Assembly (NCBI RefSeq): GCF_014646695.1
Contig: NZ_BMNT01000009.1
Coordinates: 82,634-146,633, forward strand
Reading direction: 5' to 3'
Source of the DNA: Sphaerisporangium melleum
GTDB taxonomy: Bacteria; Actinomycetota; Actinomycetes; Streptosporangiales; Streptosporangiaceae
DNA: 64,000 nucleotides
A program made the position numbers and the translations under genes. Shown one piece after another: positions 36,407 to 47,049 of this stretch (position 1 is its first letter; every line of letters starts with the position of its first letter). Below the pieces are notes generated by a model. That model saw only the letters and a program-made list of their open reading frames with translations. It did not search any database and was not told where the DNA came from.

Positions 36407-36793
36407 GTGGAATGCGTGCTGGAAGAAGTCCCCCGCGACCCCTTCGCGGAAGACCCCGACGACCCTGCCGCGGTGCTCGGCCACCTCGACGACTCCGAGC
36501 CGCTGACCATGGCCGAACGCGATGAAGCGCTCACCGACCTCGCCGATGTGGAGGTGTTCCGCTCGCTCCTGGAGCCCCAGGGAGTCCTCGGGCTCGTCCT
36601 CGACTGTCCCGAGTGCAGCGAACGCCACTACTTCGACTGGGATCTGCTGCGCGGCAACCTGCGGCAGATGATCGACCACGGCCGCCCGCAGATCCATGAG
36701 CCGGCCTTCGCCCCCGACCCGTCCGACTACGTGACGTGGGAGTACGCCCGGGGCTACGTGGACGGTGTGATCGACACCGAGGAGAGCCGCTGA
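36407..36793 (+). CDS. DUF5319 family protein (Rv3412 homologue)
   Basis: About 128 residues. The acidic N-terminus (VPRDPFAEDPDDPAAVLGHLDD) and CPECSERHYFDWDLLRGNLRQMI, with a CxxC pair, identify the DUF5319 family found beside guaB in most actinobacteria. Function unknown. The frame is open from 36314, but GAGGG 7 bases before the GTG at 36407 marks the start. Its last 40 bases overlap, on the opposite strand, the short RsdA-like ORF. Confidence 0.85.
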   Translation: MECVLEEVPRDPFAEDPDDPAAVLGHLDDSEPLTMAERDEALTDLADVEVFRSLLEPQGVLGLVLDCPECSERHYFDWDLLRGNLRQMIDHGRPQIHEPAFAPDPSDYVTWEYARGYVDGVIDTEESR

Positions 36794-36963
36794 TCGACGT
36801 CGGCCGTGAGCGCCTGCAGCAGGCGCACCGCCGGGTCGTCGTGCTCATCGCCCACCGGCCGCCGGGCCGCGAGCGCGTCGATGAGCGCATCCGTCCTGAG
36901 CACGTCCGGGTCGGCGTCCGGCCCCCGTTTTCGGATCGAACGCGCGGGGTGGACCGCGGTCAA
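36754..36963 (-). CDS. Minimal RsdA-like anti-sigma ORF
   Basis: 69 residues starting at TTG (36961-36963), which overlaps the sigma gene's TGA (36960-36962); GGAG lies 8 bases upstream. The middle, [41 protein letters not shown], resembles the sigma-D-binding segment of RsdA (PF16751): an alternating acidic/Ala-Leu helix, then DDP and a second helix. RsdA (Rv3413c) follows sigD in M. tuberculosis and continues into a membrane helix; here the frame ends first. Either it is a soluble anti-sigma factor or a truncated remnant. Coding status is supported by synteny and coupling, not by length. Confidence 0.6.
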   Translation of the reverse strand: MTAVHPARSIRKRGPDADPDVLRTDALIDALAARRPVGDEHDDPAVRLLQALTADVDQRLSSVSITPST

Positions 36964-37586
36964 GCGATCGACTCCATGTCGGCCATCTGCCGGAGCCTGG
37001 CCAGCGCCCGATGCTGGGCGACACGAACCGCACCTGGTGACATACCCAGTACGTTACCGGTCTCCTCCGCCGACAGTCCCGACACCACCCGCAGGATGAT
37101 CAGCTCTCGCTGGTTGTCCGGCAGGCGCGACAGCAGCGCGCGGGCGTGCTCGGCCTCGATGTAGCGCACCACGGTCTCCTCCGGGCCCGGCCCCTGGTCA
37201 GGGCCGTCCGGCAGGTCCTGCGTCGGCACGGCGGAGCGCACCGAACTGCGCAGCGCGTCCGCGACCTTGTGCGAGGCGATGCCGAACACAAATGAGGCGA
37301 ACGGCCGCCCCATGTCGCGATAGCGCGGCAGCGCGGCCAGCACCGCGATGCACACTTCCTGGGCCACGTCGTCGGCTATGTGGTAGTGGCCGGACACCCG
37401 GCCCAGACGAGCACGGCAATAACGGACCACCATCGGGCGCAGTTGCCCGAGCAGTGATTCGATCGCGGTGCGATCCCCCTGTACGGCAAGGCTCGTCAGA
37501 TCCCTGAGGTCGGACTCGTCCGATCTCGTCGCAAGCCGTACCCCAGTCTTGGCGTCGGCGACGCATCCCTCGGTCACGTTACGCAT
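36960..37586 (-). CDS. ECF sigma factor of the SigD/ShbA group
   Basis: About 208 residues. Region 2 reads [23 protein letters not shown] and region 4 [45 protein letters not shown]. Its place between groESL and DUF5319-guaB is that of M. tuberculosis sigD and Streptomyces shbA; ShbA drives transcription of the principal sigma gene hrdB. The start is uncertain: ATGs at 37616 and 37586 are both possible and neither has a strong ribosome binding site. A 20-base inverted repeat lies upstream at 37671-37690. Confidence 0.87.
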   Translation of the reverse strand: MRNVTEGCVADAKTGVRLATRSDESDLRDLTSLAVQGDRTAIESLLGQLRPMVVRYCRARLGRVSGHYHIADDVAQEVCIAVLAALPRYRDMGRPFASFVFGIASHKVADALRSSVRSAVPTQDLPDGPDQGPGPEETVVRYIEAEHARALLSRLPDNQRELIILRVVSGLSAEETGNVLGMSPGAVRVAQHRALARLRQMADMESIA

Positions 37587-37670
37587 GATGCCCGCCACGA
37601 TCCCGCATGTCGTCATGGTGAACGGATACGGATTGGTCACATTGACGCGACGATAACCGAGAGTAATCAA

Positions 37671-37690
37671 GCGAACACAGTAGTGTTTGC
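37671..37690. promoter_or_regulatory. Inverted repeat in the SigD/ShbA promoter region
   Basis: GCGAACAC-AGTA-GTGTTTGC has 7 of 8 arm bases paired, within an unusually AT-rich promoter region. The gap is too wide for the mycobacterial LexA box. A dimeric regulator site is plausible. Confidence 0.45.
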
Positions 37691-37840
37691 TTATTTCACT
37701 CCCGAACCGAATTCGCGGGATTTTCAGCAAGATGTCACACCAGTTCGCAGGGCGCGCGCAGCGGGGTGTCCGACGCGTCGCGGCACCGGTTGGTTTACCG
37801 TGGCGGTCAAATCCGGGACCCTTTGAAACGATTCGATGCG

Positions 37841-37879
37841 AAAAAAAGCACGGCCCCCGCCGCCTGGCGGGAGCCGTGC
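37841..37879 (-). terminator. groESL intrinsic terminator
   Basis: A 14-bp stem with one mismatch (GCACGGC...GCCGTGC) and loop AGGC, followed on the minus strand by seven T residues. It lies 29 bases beyond the groEL stop codon and is the clearest rho-independent terminator in the window. Confidence 0.9.
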
Positions 37880-37907
37880 CGTCGCCGAATGCCCGGCGGG
37901 TGCTCGG

Positions 37908-39530
<1,623 letters not shown>

Positions 39531-39553
39531 TTAAAGGTCCTCCCAGCATCAAG

Positions 39554-39582
39554 GCCCCGGGCCGCCGTGAAGCGCCCGGGGC
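39554..39582 (-). other. Stem-loop between groES and groEL
   Basis: GCCCCGGG and CCCGGGGC form an 8-bp perfect stem across a 13-base loop. It may be a partial terminator or a processing site that sets the GroES:GroEL ratio. Confidence 0.5.
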
Positions 39583-39636
39583 TTGACACACTTTTCGTAA
39601 GGCTCCGTACAGGATGTCGCTTGCGCGTCCGGGGCT

Positions 39637-39948
39637 TTACTTCTCGATGATCGCGAGAACGTCGCGGGCGGAGAGCACGAGGTACTCCTCGCCGCCGTAC
39701 TTGACCTCGGTACCGCCGTACTTGCTGTAGAGGACGACGTCCCCTTCCTTGACGTCGAGCGGGATGCGCTTCTCGCCGTCCTCGTCCCAGTTGCCGGGGC
39801 CCACCGCGAGGACCTTGCCCTCTTGCGGCTTCTCCTTGGCGGTGTCCGGGATGACCAGACCGGAAGCGGTCGTCTGCTCGGCCTCAAGCGGCTGGACCAC
39901 GATGCGGTCGCCGAGCGGCTTAACGGGAACCTTGGTGGCGGTCGTCAC
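39637..39948 (-). CDS. groES: Co-chaperonin GroES
   Basis: 103 residues. The lid of the GroEL chamber. It shows [42 protein letters not shown] (mobile loop included) and [30 protein letters not shown]. The GTG start follows GGGGAGGTC. It is the first gene of the groES-groEL operon, under a sigma-70-type promoter and a CIRCE operator. Confidence 0.97.
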   Translation of the reverse strand: MTTATKVPVKPLGDRIVVQPLEAEQTTASGLVIPDTAKEKPQEGKVLAVGPGNWDEDGEKRIPLDVKEGDVVLYSKYGGTEVKYGGEEYLVLSARDVLAIIEK

Positions 39949-40043
39949 GATCGGACCTCCCCTTCAGATTGTGGTGATGAGCTGAAGAGGCGACCAGCGG
40001 CCTGCCGTCGCGGGTGTCAGACCTGCCTCGTCGCATTTAATGG

Positions 40044-40070
40044 CTGGCACTCTCACTAGCCGAGTGCCAA
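40044..40070 (-). promoter_or_regulatory. CIRCE operator (HrcA site)
   Basis: TGGCACTC-N9-GAGTGCCA, with flanking bases extending the minus-strand form to TTGGCACTC. This is the HrcA repressor target with the classical 9-base spacer, placed just after the promoter -10 element. hrcA itself is not in the window. Confidence 0.9.
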
Positions 40071-40076
40071 CACTGA

Positions 40077-40105
40077 ACAGTATGCAAGGCCGCCGACACA
40101 GTCAA
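40077..40105 (-). promoter_or_regulatory. groESL promoter
   Basis: -35 TTGACT (40100-40105) and -10 TACTGT (40077-40082) with a 17-base spacer, immediately upstream of CIRCE, so bound HrcA would block transcription initiation. Confidence 0.8.
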
Positions 40106-40226
40106 CACGGACAGGCCGCCCCAGGTCAGTGCACCCATCGCGCGTCGCGCGACTCGCCCTGATTTGTCCGCCTATGCGGGTCGGATCGGCCCGGGTACCC
40201 GGCGCCGCGCGATAGCGTCGGGAGAC

Positions 40227-41423
40227 GTGGACCTCGACGCCTTCCGCGCGCTGCTGACCCCGCACGGGCGAAAGGCCCTCGCCGAGGCCGTGGACGTCGT
40301 GGCCGGCGGCGCCGACCCGCTCGCGGCCGCCGGACGGCTGCGCAAGACCTACGACGCCTCGCTCACCGCCGCCGCGCTCACCCAGGCGCGACTGCGGGCG
40401 CGGGCCGTCGCGAAGTTCGGCGAGGACGCCGCGCGCATGTACTTCACCCCGGACGGGCTGGAGCAGGCGACCCGCACCGAGGTGGCCGCGCACCGCGCCC
40501 GCAGGTTCGCCGACGGCACACGGGTCGCCGACGCGTGCTGCGGCATCGGCGGCGACCTGGTCGCCCTGGCCCGGGCCGGTTGCGAGGTCGACGCGGTGGA
40601 CCTCGACCCGCTCACCGCCGAGGTCGCGCGGGCGAACGCCGAGGCGCTCGGCCTGACCGGCCGCGTCACCGTACGCGCCGCCGACGCCGCCGACCTGGAT
40701 CCGGGAGCCTACGACGCGCTGTTCGCCGACCCCGCCAGGCGCTCCACCGGCAGGCGGGTCTTCGACCCGATGGCCTACTCACCGCCGTGGCCGGCCGTCC
40801 TCGGCATGGTGGACCGGGCACGCGCCACCTGCCTGAAGGTCGCGCCGGGCATCCCGTACGAGTTCATCCCGCCGGGCGCCGAGACCGAGTGGGTCTCCTA
40901 CAAGGGCGAGGTCAAGGAGGCCGTCCTGTGGACCGGCGCCCTGGCCCGCGGCGTGCACCCCGCCGGCGAGGGGGCGGCGCCGCGCAGGGCCACGCTGCTG
41001 CCGTCCGGGGACACCCTGACCGCCGATCCGGCCCTCGGCGACCCCGAGCACGGGCCGGTGGGGCGCTATCTGTACGAACCGGACGGCGCGGCGATCAGGG
41101 CGCACCTGGTCGCCGAGGTCGCCGCCCAGGTCGCGGGCCGGCTGATCGACCCGCGCATCGCCTACATCACCGCCGACGCGCCCGCCGCCACGCCGTGGGC
41201 GTCGAGGTACGAGGTCCTGGAAGTGCTGCCGTTCTCGGTGAAACGCCTGCGAGCGGCGCTGAGAGAGCGCCGGGTCGGCACCGTGACGCTCAAGAAACGG
41301 GGCTCCGCGCTCGATCTGGAGCAGCTGCGCCGCGATTTGCGGCTTTCCGGGGATAATTCGTGCGTGGTGGCACTTACCCGGATCGGCGCACGTCCTTTCG
41401 CACTCATCTGCGACCCATCCTGA
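40227..41423 (+). CDS. Class I SAM-dependent methyltransferase with THUMP-like C-terminal domain
   Basis: About 398 residues. The SAM-binding core has VADACCGIGGDLVALARAGCEVDAVDLDP and the catalytic-loop-like FADPARRS. The C-terminal part (SVKRLRAALRERRVGTVTLKKRGSALD) matches the THUMP-like domain, suggesting an RNA substrate. GGGAG lies just before the GTG at 40227; the frame is open from 40164. It is divergent from groES. The exact nucleotide modified is unknown. Confidence 0.87.
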   Translation: MDLDAFRALLTPHGRKALAEAVDVVAGGADPLAAAGRLRKTYDASLTAAALTQARLRARAVAKFGEDAARMYFTPDGLEQATRTEVAAHRARRFADGTRVADACCGIGGDLVALARAGCEVDAVDLDPLTAEVARANAEALGLTGRVTVRAADAADLDPGAYDALFADPARRSTGRRVFDPMAYSPPWPAVLGMVDRARATCLKVAPGIPYEFIPPGAETEWVSYKGEVKEAVLWTGALARGVHPAGEGAAPRRATLLPSGDTLTADPALGDPEHGPVGRYLYEPDGAAIRAHLVAEVAAQVAGRLIDPRIAYITADAPAATPWASRYEVLEVLPFSVKRLRAALRERRVGTVTLKKRGSALDLEQLRRDLRLSGDNSCVVALTRIGARPFALICDPS

Positions 41424-41635
41424 CCTGCGCCGATGCCGCAATAACCAGCAAATCCGGGCAATACAGCGACAATCACGATCTTTTAAAGTCGGCCCCGAAA
41501 TTCTGCCGCCGAAGCACTACAGTTGGCCAGCGCGTGGGATTTCCGCCTGATCGATGGTCACCCGCCCTGATCTCCGCGCGAAACGACCGACCCCACCGCC
41601 GAGCGGCCGACCGCCCGCGAGTGAAGGAGCTTTCG

Positions 41636-43291
41636 GTGGACCACTCCAACCACACCCTCCTCCAGGCTGGCAGCCAGACCGCCATCTCCGACCGCATGCG
41701 CGAGCTGCTCGCCCGGGCGGCGCAGGATCACGTCTACGAGCAGCGCACCCAGGGCGCCGTCCTGGACGAGATCCGGCAACGCCTGGAAGGCATGGAGTGG
41801 CTGCTGCGCGAGGTCCGCGAGCGCGAGCTCGGCGGGTTGAGCGGCGTGCTGGACGGGGTCAGCGGCAGGCTCGGCGAGCTGGTCACCCGTCCCCCGGCCT
41901 GGGCCGAGGGCCTGGCCCAGCACGTCGAGATCGTCCGCGACCGGGTGGACGGGGTCGGCAACCGTGTCGCCGGGCTCGGCGACCGCATCGAGGCGGTCGG
42001 CGACCGCGTCAAACCCATCACCGAGCTGCCCAGCCTGTGGACCGACCTCGCCACCGTGCGCGAGGGGGTCGCCGAGGCCCTCAAACGCATCCAGGCGGTC
42101 CTGGACGGCGCCCAGGGCATGCCCGATCAGCTGGCCGAGCTCACCAGGCGCCTGGCCCAGCTCACCTCCAGCATGGAGGCCGCGGGCGGGCGCTTCACCC
42201 GGGTGGACAAGGCGCTGCTCGACCTCACCCAGCGCACCGAGCGGGTCGAGGGCGGCGTCCTGGACCTCAGCGAGAGTCTGGACGAGACGTTCTCGACGGT
42301 GCTCCAGCGCCTCACCGGCTCGGTCGAGCAGCTCGCCGGCAAGATCGACGGGCTCACCTCCCGCGTCACGGACGCCGAGAGCGCCATCGGCACCCGGCTC
42401 ACAGGGGTCGAGGAACGCCTGGAAGGCGTCGACGGGCGCCTGGACGCCGTGGCCGACCGGCTGACCGGGTTCGACGGGCGGGTGGCCGGCGTGGAGGGCA
42501 GCCTGACCAGCATCGCGGCCCGCTTCGACGGCGTCGACGGCCGGCTGGACGACGTCACCGGGCGGCTCGACGAGGTCGTCTCGGCGCGGTTCGACGGGGT
42601 GGACAGCCACATCGGCGCGGTGGAGGGCCGGCTGGAGACGCTCGACGTGCGGCTGCAGAGCATCGACGGGCGCATCGAGACCGCCCAGGCGTGCATCAGC
42701 GGCCTCGACGGGCATGTCATGGGCGTCCAGCAGGGGCTCACCGACGCCGACGGCCGCCTCACCGCCCTCGACGGGCGCGTGACCGGCATGGACGCCGGGC
42801 TCGCGCAGGTGGCCGACCGGCTCGGCACGATGGACGGCACGCTCGCGCAGGTGGACATCCGGCTGGGGAAGCAGGACGAGCGGCTCGGCGCGATCGACGC
42901 GAACTTCGAGGACGTCAACGAGCGGCTCGACATGGTGGACGACCGGGTCGAGGCCGTCAACCAGCGGGTCGGGCAGCTTCCGGCCCTGCTGGAGGTCGGC
43001 GAGGTCCCCAAGCGCGTCGGGGAGCTGATCAACGCCCAGAGCGGCGACCAGGGCAGGCGCTTCGACGCACTCGACGACCGGCTCACCGAGACCGTCGCCG
43101 CCCTGCCGTCCCTGGCCGAGCTGGTGGAGCTCGTGCGCGCCCGCCCCGACCGCGACCAGCTGTCGCAGACCGTCGACCAGATCGTCCAGCCCACCCACAG
43201 CGACCTCACCCGCAGGCTCGGCGCCCTGGAAGAGACCATGCTCGCCCTCGCCGAGGCCCTCCTGCGCCCCACCCGCGCCGCCAAGGACTGA
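41636..43291 (+). CDS. Long coiled-coil repeat protein
   Basis: 551 residues without an enzyme motif. Most of the protein (41,830-43,200) is a run of 7- and 14-residue units such as GVEERLEGVDGRLDAVADRL, with alternating hydrophobic/Asp-Gly-Arg positions, as in apolipoprotein-like or tropomyosin-like rods. No signal peptide or membrane helix is seen, so a cytoplasmic scaffold is likely. AAGGAG is 7 bases before the GTG at 41636. It sits between the methyltransferase and the convergent tsaD gene; similar proteins in actinomycetes bear only a hypothetical label. Confidence 0.85.
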   Translation: MDHSNHTLLQAGSQTAISDRMRELLARAAQDHVYEQRTQGAVLDEIRQRLEGMEWLLREVRERELGGLSGVLDGVSGRLGELVTRPPAWAEGLAQHVEIVRDRVDGVGNRVAGLGDRIEAVGDRVKPITELPSLWTDLATVREGVAEALKRIQAVLDGAQGMPDQLAELTRRLAQLTSSMEAAGGRFTRVDKALLDLTQRTERVEGGVLDLSESLDETFSTVLQRLTGSVEQLAGKIDGLTSRVTDAESAIGTRLTGVEERLEGVDGRLDAVADRLTGFDGRVAGVEGSLTSIAARFDGVDGRLDDVTGRLDEVVSARFDGVDSHIGAVEGRLETLDVRLQSIDGRIETAQACISGLDGHVMGVQQGLTDADGRLTALDGRVTGMDAGLAQVADRLGTMDGTLAQVDIRLGKQDERLGAIDANFEDVNERLDMVDDRVEAVNQRVGQLPALLEVGEVPKRVGELINAQSGDQGRRFDALDDRLTETVAALPSLAELVELVRARPDRDQLSQTVDQIVQPTHSDLTRRLGALEETMLALAEALLRPTRAAKD

Positions 43292-43330
43292 GCCGGGCCC
43301 GCCTGAGGGCGAGCCGGCACCGCTCGCGCG

Positions 43331-44362
43331 TCAGACGTTGACGGCGGTGATGGGCAGGGAGGAGTCGGCGGGGATCTCCAGAGACGAGGGGCTCACACCG
43401 GAGGAGACCAGCTCGGAGCCCAGGGCCGCGATCATCGCCCCGTTGTCGGTGCACAGGCCCGGCCGCGGCACGCGCAGCCGCACCCCCGCCGCGTCGCACC
43501 GCTCCTGCGCGAGCGCGCGCAGCCGGGAGTTGGCGGCGACACCACCCCCGATGAGCAGATCCTTGACGTCGTACCGCTCACAGGCCTGCAGCGCCTTGCG
43601 GGTCAGCACGTCCACCACGGCCTCCTGGAAGGACGCGGCGACGTCCGCCACCGGCACCGGCTCCCCCGCGCGCTCCTTGGCCTCCACCCAGCGCGCCACG
43701 GCCGTCTTGAGGCCGGAGAAGGAGAAGTCGAGCGTGCCGTCGTCGTACTTGCCCCGCGGGAACGCCACGGCCGACCCCGACCCGGCGCCGGCGGCCCGGT
43801 CGATGTGCGGCCCGCCGGGGAACGGCAGCCCGAGCACCCGGGCCACCTTGTCGAACGCCTCACCCGCCGCGTCGTCGACCGTCGAGCCCAGGGAGATCAC
43901 GTCCCTGGCGACGTCCGGCACCAGCAGCAGCGAGGAATGGCCGCCCGAGACCAGCAACGCGATGGACGGCTTCGGCAGCGGGCCGTGTTCGAGCTGGTCG
44001 ACCGCGACGTGCGCGGCCAGGTGGTTGACGCCGTACAGCGGCACGCCGAGCCCGAGCGCGTAGGCCTTCGCCGCGGCCACCCCGACCAGCAGCGCGCCCG
44101 CGAGGCCCGGGCCGGCCGTGACCGCCACGGCGTCGATGTCGGAGAAGCGCAGACCCGCCTGCTCCAGAGCCCGCTCGACCGTCGGGGTCATGGCCTCCAG
44201 ATGGGCGCGCGAGGCCACCTCGGGCACCACGCCGCCGAACCGCGCGTGCTCCTCCACGCTGGAGGCGACCGCGTTGGCCAGCAGCGTCTGCCCGCGGACG
44301 ATGCCGATGCCGGTCTCGTCGCAGGAGGTCTCGATGCCGAGGACCAGAGGTTCGTCAGCCAT
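43331..44362 (-). CDS. tsaD: tRNA N6-adenosine threonylcarbamoyltransferase
   Basis: 343 residues. Catalytic subunit that places threonylcarbamoyl on A37 of ANN-decoding tRNAs, with TsaB and TsaE also encoded nearby. Kinase-fold motifs: [16 protein letters not shown], the metal site [22 protein letters not shown] and [11 protein letters not shown]. The ATG overlaps the rimI stop by one base (TGATG), so translation is coupled. Confidence 0.97.
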   Translation of the reverse strand: MADEPLVLGIETSCDETGIGIVRGQTLLANAVASSVEEHARFGGVVPEVASRAHLEAMTPTVERALEQAGLRFSDIDAVAVTAGPGLAGALLVGVAAAKAYALGLGVPLYGVNHLAAHVAVDQLEHGPLPKPSIALLVSGGHSSLLLVPDVARDVISLGSTVDDAAGEAFDKVARVLGLPFPGGPHIDRAAGAGSGSAVAFPRGKYDDGTLDFSFSGLKTAVARWVEAKERAGEPVPVADVAASFQEAVVDVLTRKALQACERYDVKDLLIGGGVAANSRLRALAQERCDAAGVRLRVPRPGLCTDNGAMIAALGSELVSSGVSPSSLEIPADSSLPITAVNV

Positions 44363-44826
44363 CAGCTTTCCACCCCGTCCATCTTCTTCATCATCATGAT
44401 CGCGTCGGTCCCGTCGTCGTAGTACTCGCGGCGCAGCCCGATGCGCTCGAAGCCGAACCGCTCGTACATCGTCTGGGCTGGAGGGTTGTCCGCCCGGACC
44501 TCCAGGAACACCGCCGTCGCGCCGCGGCGCACGGCCTCCTCCAGCAGCGCGCGCAGCATCGCGCCGCCGATGCCGGACCGCTGACGGTGGGCGCTCACGG
44601 CGATCGTCTGCACGTCCGCCTGGTCGCCCGCGGCGGCCAGCCCGGCGTACCCGACGACCTCGTCGTCGAGCACCGCGACGATGTAGTGCCGGGTGCGCGG
44701 CTGGTCGGCCAGCTCGCCCCGCAGCATGCCCTCGCTCCAGGCGTCGAACGGGAACGTCGCGCGCTCGATCGCCACGACCGCCGGCAGGTCGGCCTCGGTC
44801 ATCTGGCGCAGCGTCGCCGGTGTCAT
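44362..44826 (-). CDS. rimI: Ribosomal protein S18-alanine N-acetyltransferase
   Basis: 154 residues of the GNAT fold: [30 protein letters not shown] at the N-terminus, the acetyl-CoA loop [22 protein letters not shown] and the end [23 protein letters not shown]. It acetylates the N-terminal Ala of S18 and possibly other proteins. It lies between tsaB and tsaD, overlapping both, as is usual in actinobacteria. Confidence 0.95.
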   Translation of the reverse strand: MTPATLRQMTEADLPAVVAIERATFPFDAWSEGMLRGELADQPRTRHYIVAVLDDEVVGYAGLAAAGDQADVQTIAVSAHRQRSGIGGAMLRALLEEAVRRGATAVFLEVRADNPPAQTMYERFGFERIGLRREYYDDGTDAIMMMKKMDGVES

Positions 44827-45497
44827 GTGGTGACCTTCTTCGGCGGCCCGGGCACCGTGGCGTCCGGCCGGCGCAGGTAGATCGGGCGCGGCGCCGTCAG
44901 CACCGGGTCGTCCGGCGTCACGCCCGCGGCGAGACGCTCGGCGGCCAGCGCGGCGAGCGCGCCCGCCGAGGGATACTCAGGAGCGCCCGGCACCAGCCGC
45001 TCCTCCCCCAGGACACCGGCGTACATCAGCGCGCCCGCGCCGACCAGCGGCAGCCCACCGGGCACGTCGCCCGGACGGTCCACCGCGGGCCCGGCCAGGC
45101 GGGTGCGCATGTCGGCGTAGTGCGCCCAGAAGACCTCCTTGCGGCGGGCGTCGGTCGCCACCAGGAAGGGCTCGGACAGACCGCTCGCATAGGCCAGCAC
45201 GTCCAGCGTGCACACGGCGTAGGCCGGAGCGCCCGTCGTCGTGGCGAACGCCTGGGCGGTCATCAGCCCCACACGCAGGCCGGTGTACGGCCCGGGGCCC
45301 GCCCCGGCGACGATCGCCGTGACATCGCGCAGCGACGCGCCCGCCTGGCGCAGCACCTCGCGCACGGACGGAACCAGCAGCTCACCGTGGCGGCGGGCGT
45401 CGATCGTCGTGGACTCGGCGAGCACCCGCTCGCCGTCGTGCAACGCCGCCGTGACGGCCGGAGTCGCGGTATCGAAGGCCAAGACCAGCACGAACAT
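44823..45497 (-). CDS. tsaB: tRNA threonylcarbamoyladenosine biosynthesis protein TsaB
   Basis: About 224 residues. ASKHA-fold partner of TsaD that holds the complex together. Motifs: [55 protein letters not shown]. The frame is open to 45824, but the conserved start [10 protein letters not shown] is at 45497. Its TGA overlaps the rimI ATG. Confidence 0.94.
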   Translation of the reverse strand: MFVLVLAFDTATPAVTAALHDGERVLAESTTIDARRHGELLVPSVREVLRQAGASLRDVTAIVAGAGPGPYTGLRVGLMTAQAFATTTGAPAYAVCTLDVLAYASGLSEPFLVATDARRKEVFWAHYADMRTRLAGPAVDRPGDVPGGLPLVGAGALMYAGVLGEERLVPGAPEYPSAGALAALAAERLAAGVTPDDPVLTAPRPIYLRRPDATVPGPPKKVTT

Positions 45498-45617
45498 CAA
45501 GCCTAGTGCGTATCCGATCGCACTCGTTCCCTGCCCATGGCGCTCGCCCCGCTCGCGCGGTGTTCGGGCGCGAGCAGGGGCAGAGGCGCGAGCACGGGCT
45601 GGGGCTGGGGCTGGAGG

Positions 45618-45634
45618 GCTCACAGGCTGTGAGC
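45618..45634. promoter_or_regulatory. Perfect 17-bp palindrome between the sortase gene and tsaB
   Basis: GCTCACAG-G-CTGTGAGC, 11 bases beyond the sortase stop and about 120 bases upstream of tsaB. It may end the sortase transcript or be an operator for the tsaB-rimI-tsaD unit. Confidence 0.5.
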
Positions 45635-45645
45635 GGAGAGCTTGG

Positions 45646-46197
45646 TCAGGCGCGGGAGGCGTAGACGATGATGTTGTCCAGGTATTCGTGGGACCTGCGG
45701 TCGAAGGTGCCGCCGCAGGTGACGAGGCGCAGACCGTCCTCGACGTAGACGCGCTCGGCGGGAAAGTGGTCCTTGGCCACCTGCTCCACCGTGTCGACCT
45801 TGTAGGTGGCGGTCCTGCCATCACTGCGGAGGATCTTCACGACGGCGCCCTTCTTGACCTCGCGCAGCCGGTAGAAGACCGCGGGGGCCGTCTTGGTGTC
45901 CACATGACCGATGATCACCGAAGCGCCCTCCTCCCCCGGGACGACGCTCTCCTCGAACCACCCGGCCGTCGCGGGCTTCTCGAACGGCGGCAGCTCGACC
46001 TCGCCATCGGACTGGAGGCCGAGCTTCATCAGCGGCGCCTTGAGGTTCAGCGACGGGATGTCCAGCCGCTTGGGGACGGCCACGGTGGCCTTGCGGGGCG
46101 TGGAGTCGTCCTTGTCCCGGTTGTTGAGCGCGAACATGACCGTGCCGGCGAGGAAGCCGACCGCCACGACCTTGAGCCATTTGGGGGAATCAGCCAT
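45646..46197 (-). CDS. Class F sortase
   Basis: 183 residues. One N-terminal membrane helix (WLKVVAVGFLAGTVMFAL), then the sortase barrel: RLDIPSLNLKAPLMKLG, the catalytic His in SVIIGHVDTK, the Cys in LRLVTCGGTFD and an Arg just after it (FDRRSHEY). Class F enzymes of actinobacteria attach or process surface proteins outside the membrane. The gene after the secreted neighbour at 46221-46937 is in the same direction with a 23-base gap, so that protein is the likely partner. Confidence 0.9.
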   Translation of the reverse strand: MADSPKWLKVVAVGFLAGTVMFALNNRDKDDSTPRKATVAVPKRLDIPSLNLKAPLMKLGLQSDGEVELPPFEKPATAGWFEESVVPGEEGASVIIGHVDTKTAPAVFYRLREVKKGAVVKILRSDGRTATYKVDTVEQVAKDHFPAERVYVEDGLRLVTCGGTFDRRSHEYLDNIIVYASRA

Positions 46198-46220
46198 CGG
46201 GGGTGCGCGGGTGTTCCCGG

Positions 46221-46937
46221 TCAGCCGGCCTTGGACCTGCGGCGGGCCACGGCGATGCCTCCGGCGGCGACCGCGACGAGCCCGGCCGCGATCACGACCC
46301 CCGGGATGCCGGAAGGCTCCTCGGCGGGCCCGCCGGCCGCCGTGCCGCCGCCGCCCGCCCGGGGCGCGCGGGTGGGCACCACGCGGGTGCGGGTGGCGGT
46401 CGCGGTGGCCTTGGGCCGGGCGACCACAGTGAGGGTGGCCTTGCCGATGTCGTTGGTGCCCTCGCACTTGACCTCGACCTGGAAACGCCCCGGCTTGGCG
46501 TCCTCGTCCACGATCGCGAACCCGTGCACCTCCGGCGGCGGCGCGGCCGCGGTCACCGGAGTCGAGGACGCGGCCGGGGTGGCCGGTGCGGGCTGAGTGA
46601 GGGTGACCAGGCCGGTGAACGCGTCCGAGCGCGCGGTGGCGCGGTAGGCGGTGCCGCCCTGCGGGACGGGGCAGAAGGCGCGGACCCGGATGGAGCGGGT
46701 CGCCCCGTCCTGCACGCGCTCAGGAGTGAGCTGGACCCGGATGTCCTGCCTGCTCACCGTAGGGGTCGGGGTGGCCGACGGGGAGCTCTGCGCCTCCGCC
46801 GTGCAGGCGACGCCGCCCAAGAGTAAGAATGCTCCAGCAACCGCGACCTGCCCGAACCTGTGCACCGTCGCACTCCACTTCGCCTGCGATCCGACCCCGC
46901 CCGACGCACCCATGCCCAGACGTTCCCCCACCTGCAT
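46221..46937 (-). CDS. Secreted membrane-anchored protein next to the sortase
   Basis: About 238 residues. A signal segment (VAVAGAFLLLGGVACTAEA) precedes a Thr/Pro-rich extracellular stretch, an Ig-like region (IRVQLTPERVQDGATRSIRVRAFC) and a C-terminal helix with a basic end (GVVIAAGLVAVAAGGIAVARRRSKAG). That layout is of a sortase substrate, yet I see no LPxTG-type pentapeptide; PSGIPG stands where it would be. The start is uncertain, since internal GTG codons closer to the signal helix are possible. Confidence 0.75.
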   Translation of the reverse strand: MQVGERLGMGASGGVGSQAKWSATVHRFGQVAVAGAFLLLGGVACTAEAQSSPSATPTPTVSRQDIRVQLTPERVQDGATRSIRVRAFCPVPQGGTAYRATARSDAFTGLVTLTQPAPATPAASSTPVTAAAPPPEVHGFAIVDEDAKPGRFQVEVKCEGTNDIGKATLTVVARPKATATATRTRVVPTRAPRAGGGGTAAGGPAEEPSGIPGVVIAAGLVAVAAGGIAVARRRSKAG

Positions 46938-47049
46938 ACCCAGAAAAATCAGGGCAATCCATTGGAACGATCTTCATTCCGATGATCCATAGCAAGATGG
47001 GCACCCGTCAAGGCACGCCAGATTACCGGTCTAGATCAGAAAAAGCCGG

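Noticed and set aside
37671..37690. LexA/SOS box
   Set aside because: Resembles GAAC-N-GTTC but the gap between arms is 8 rather than 4 bases.
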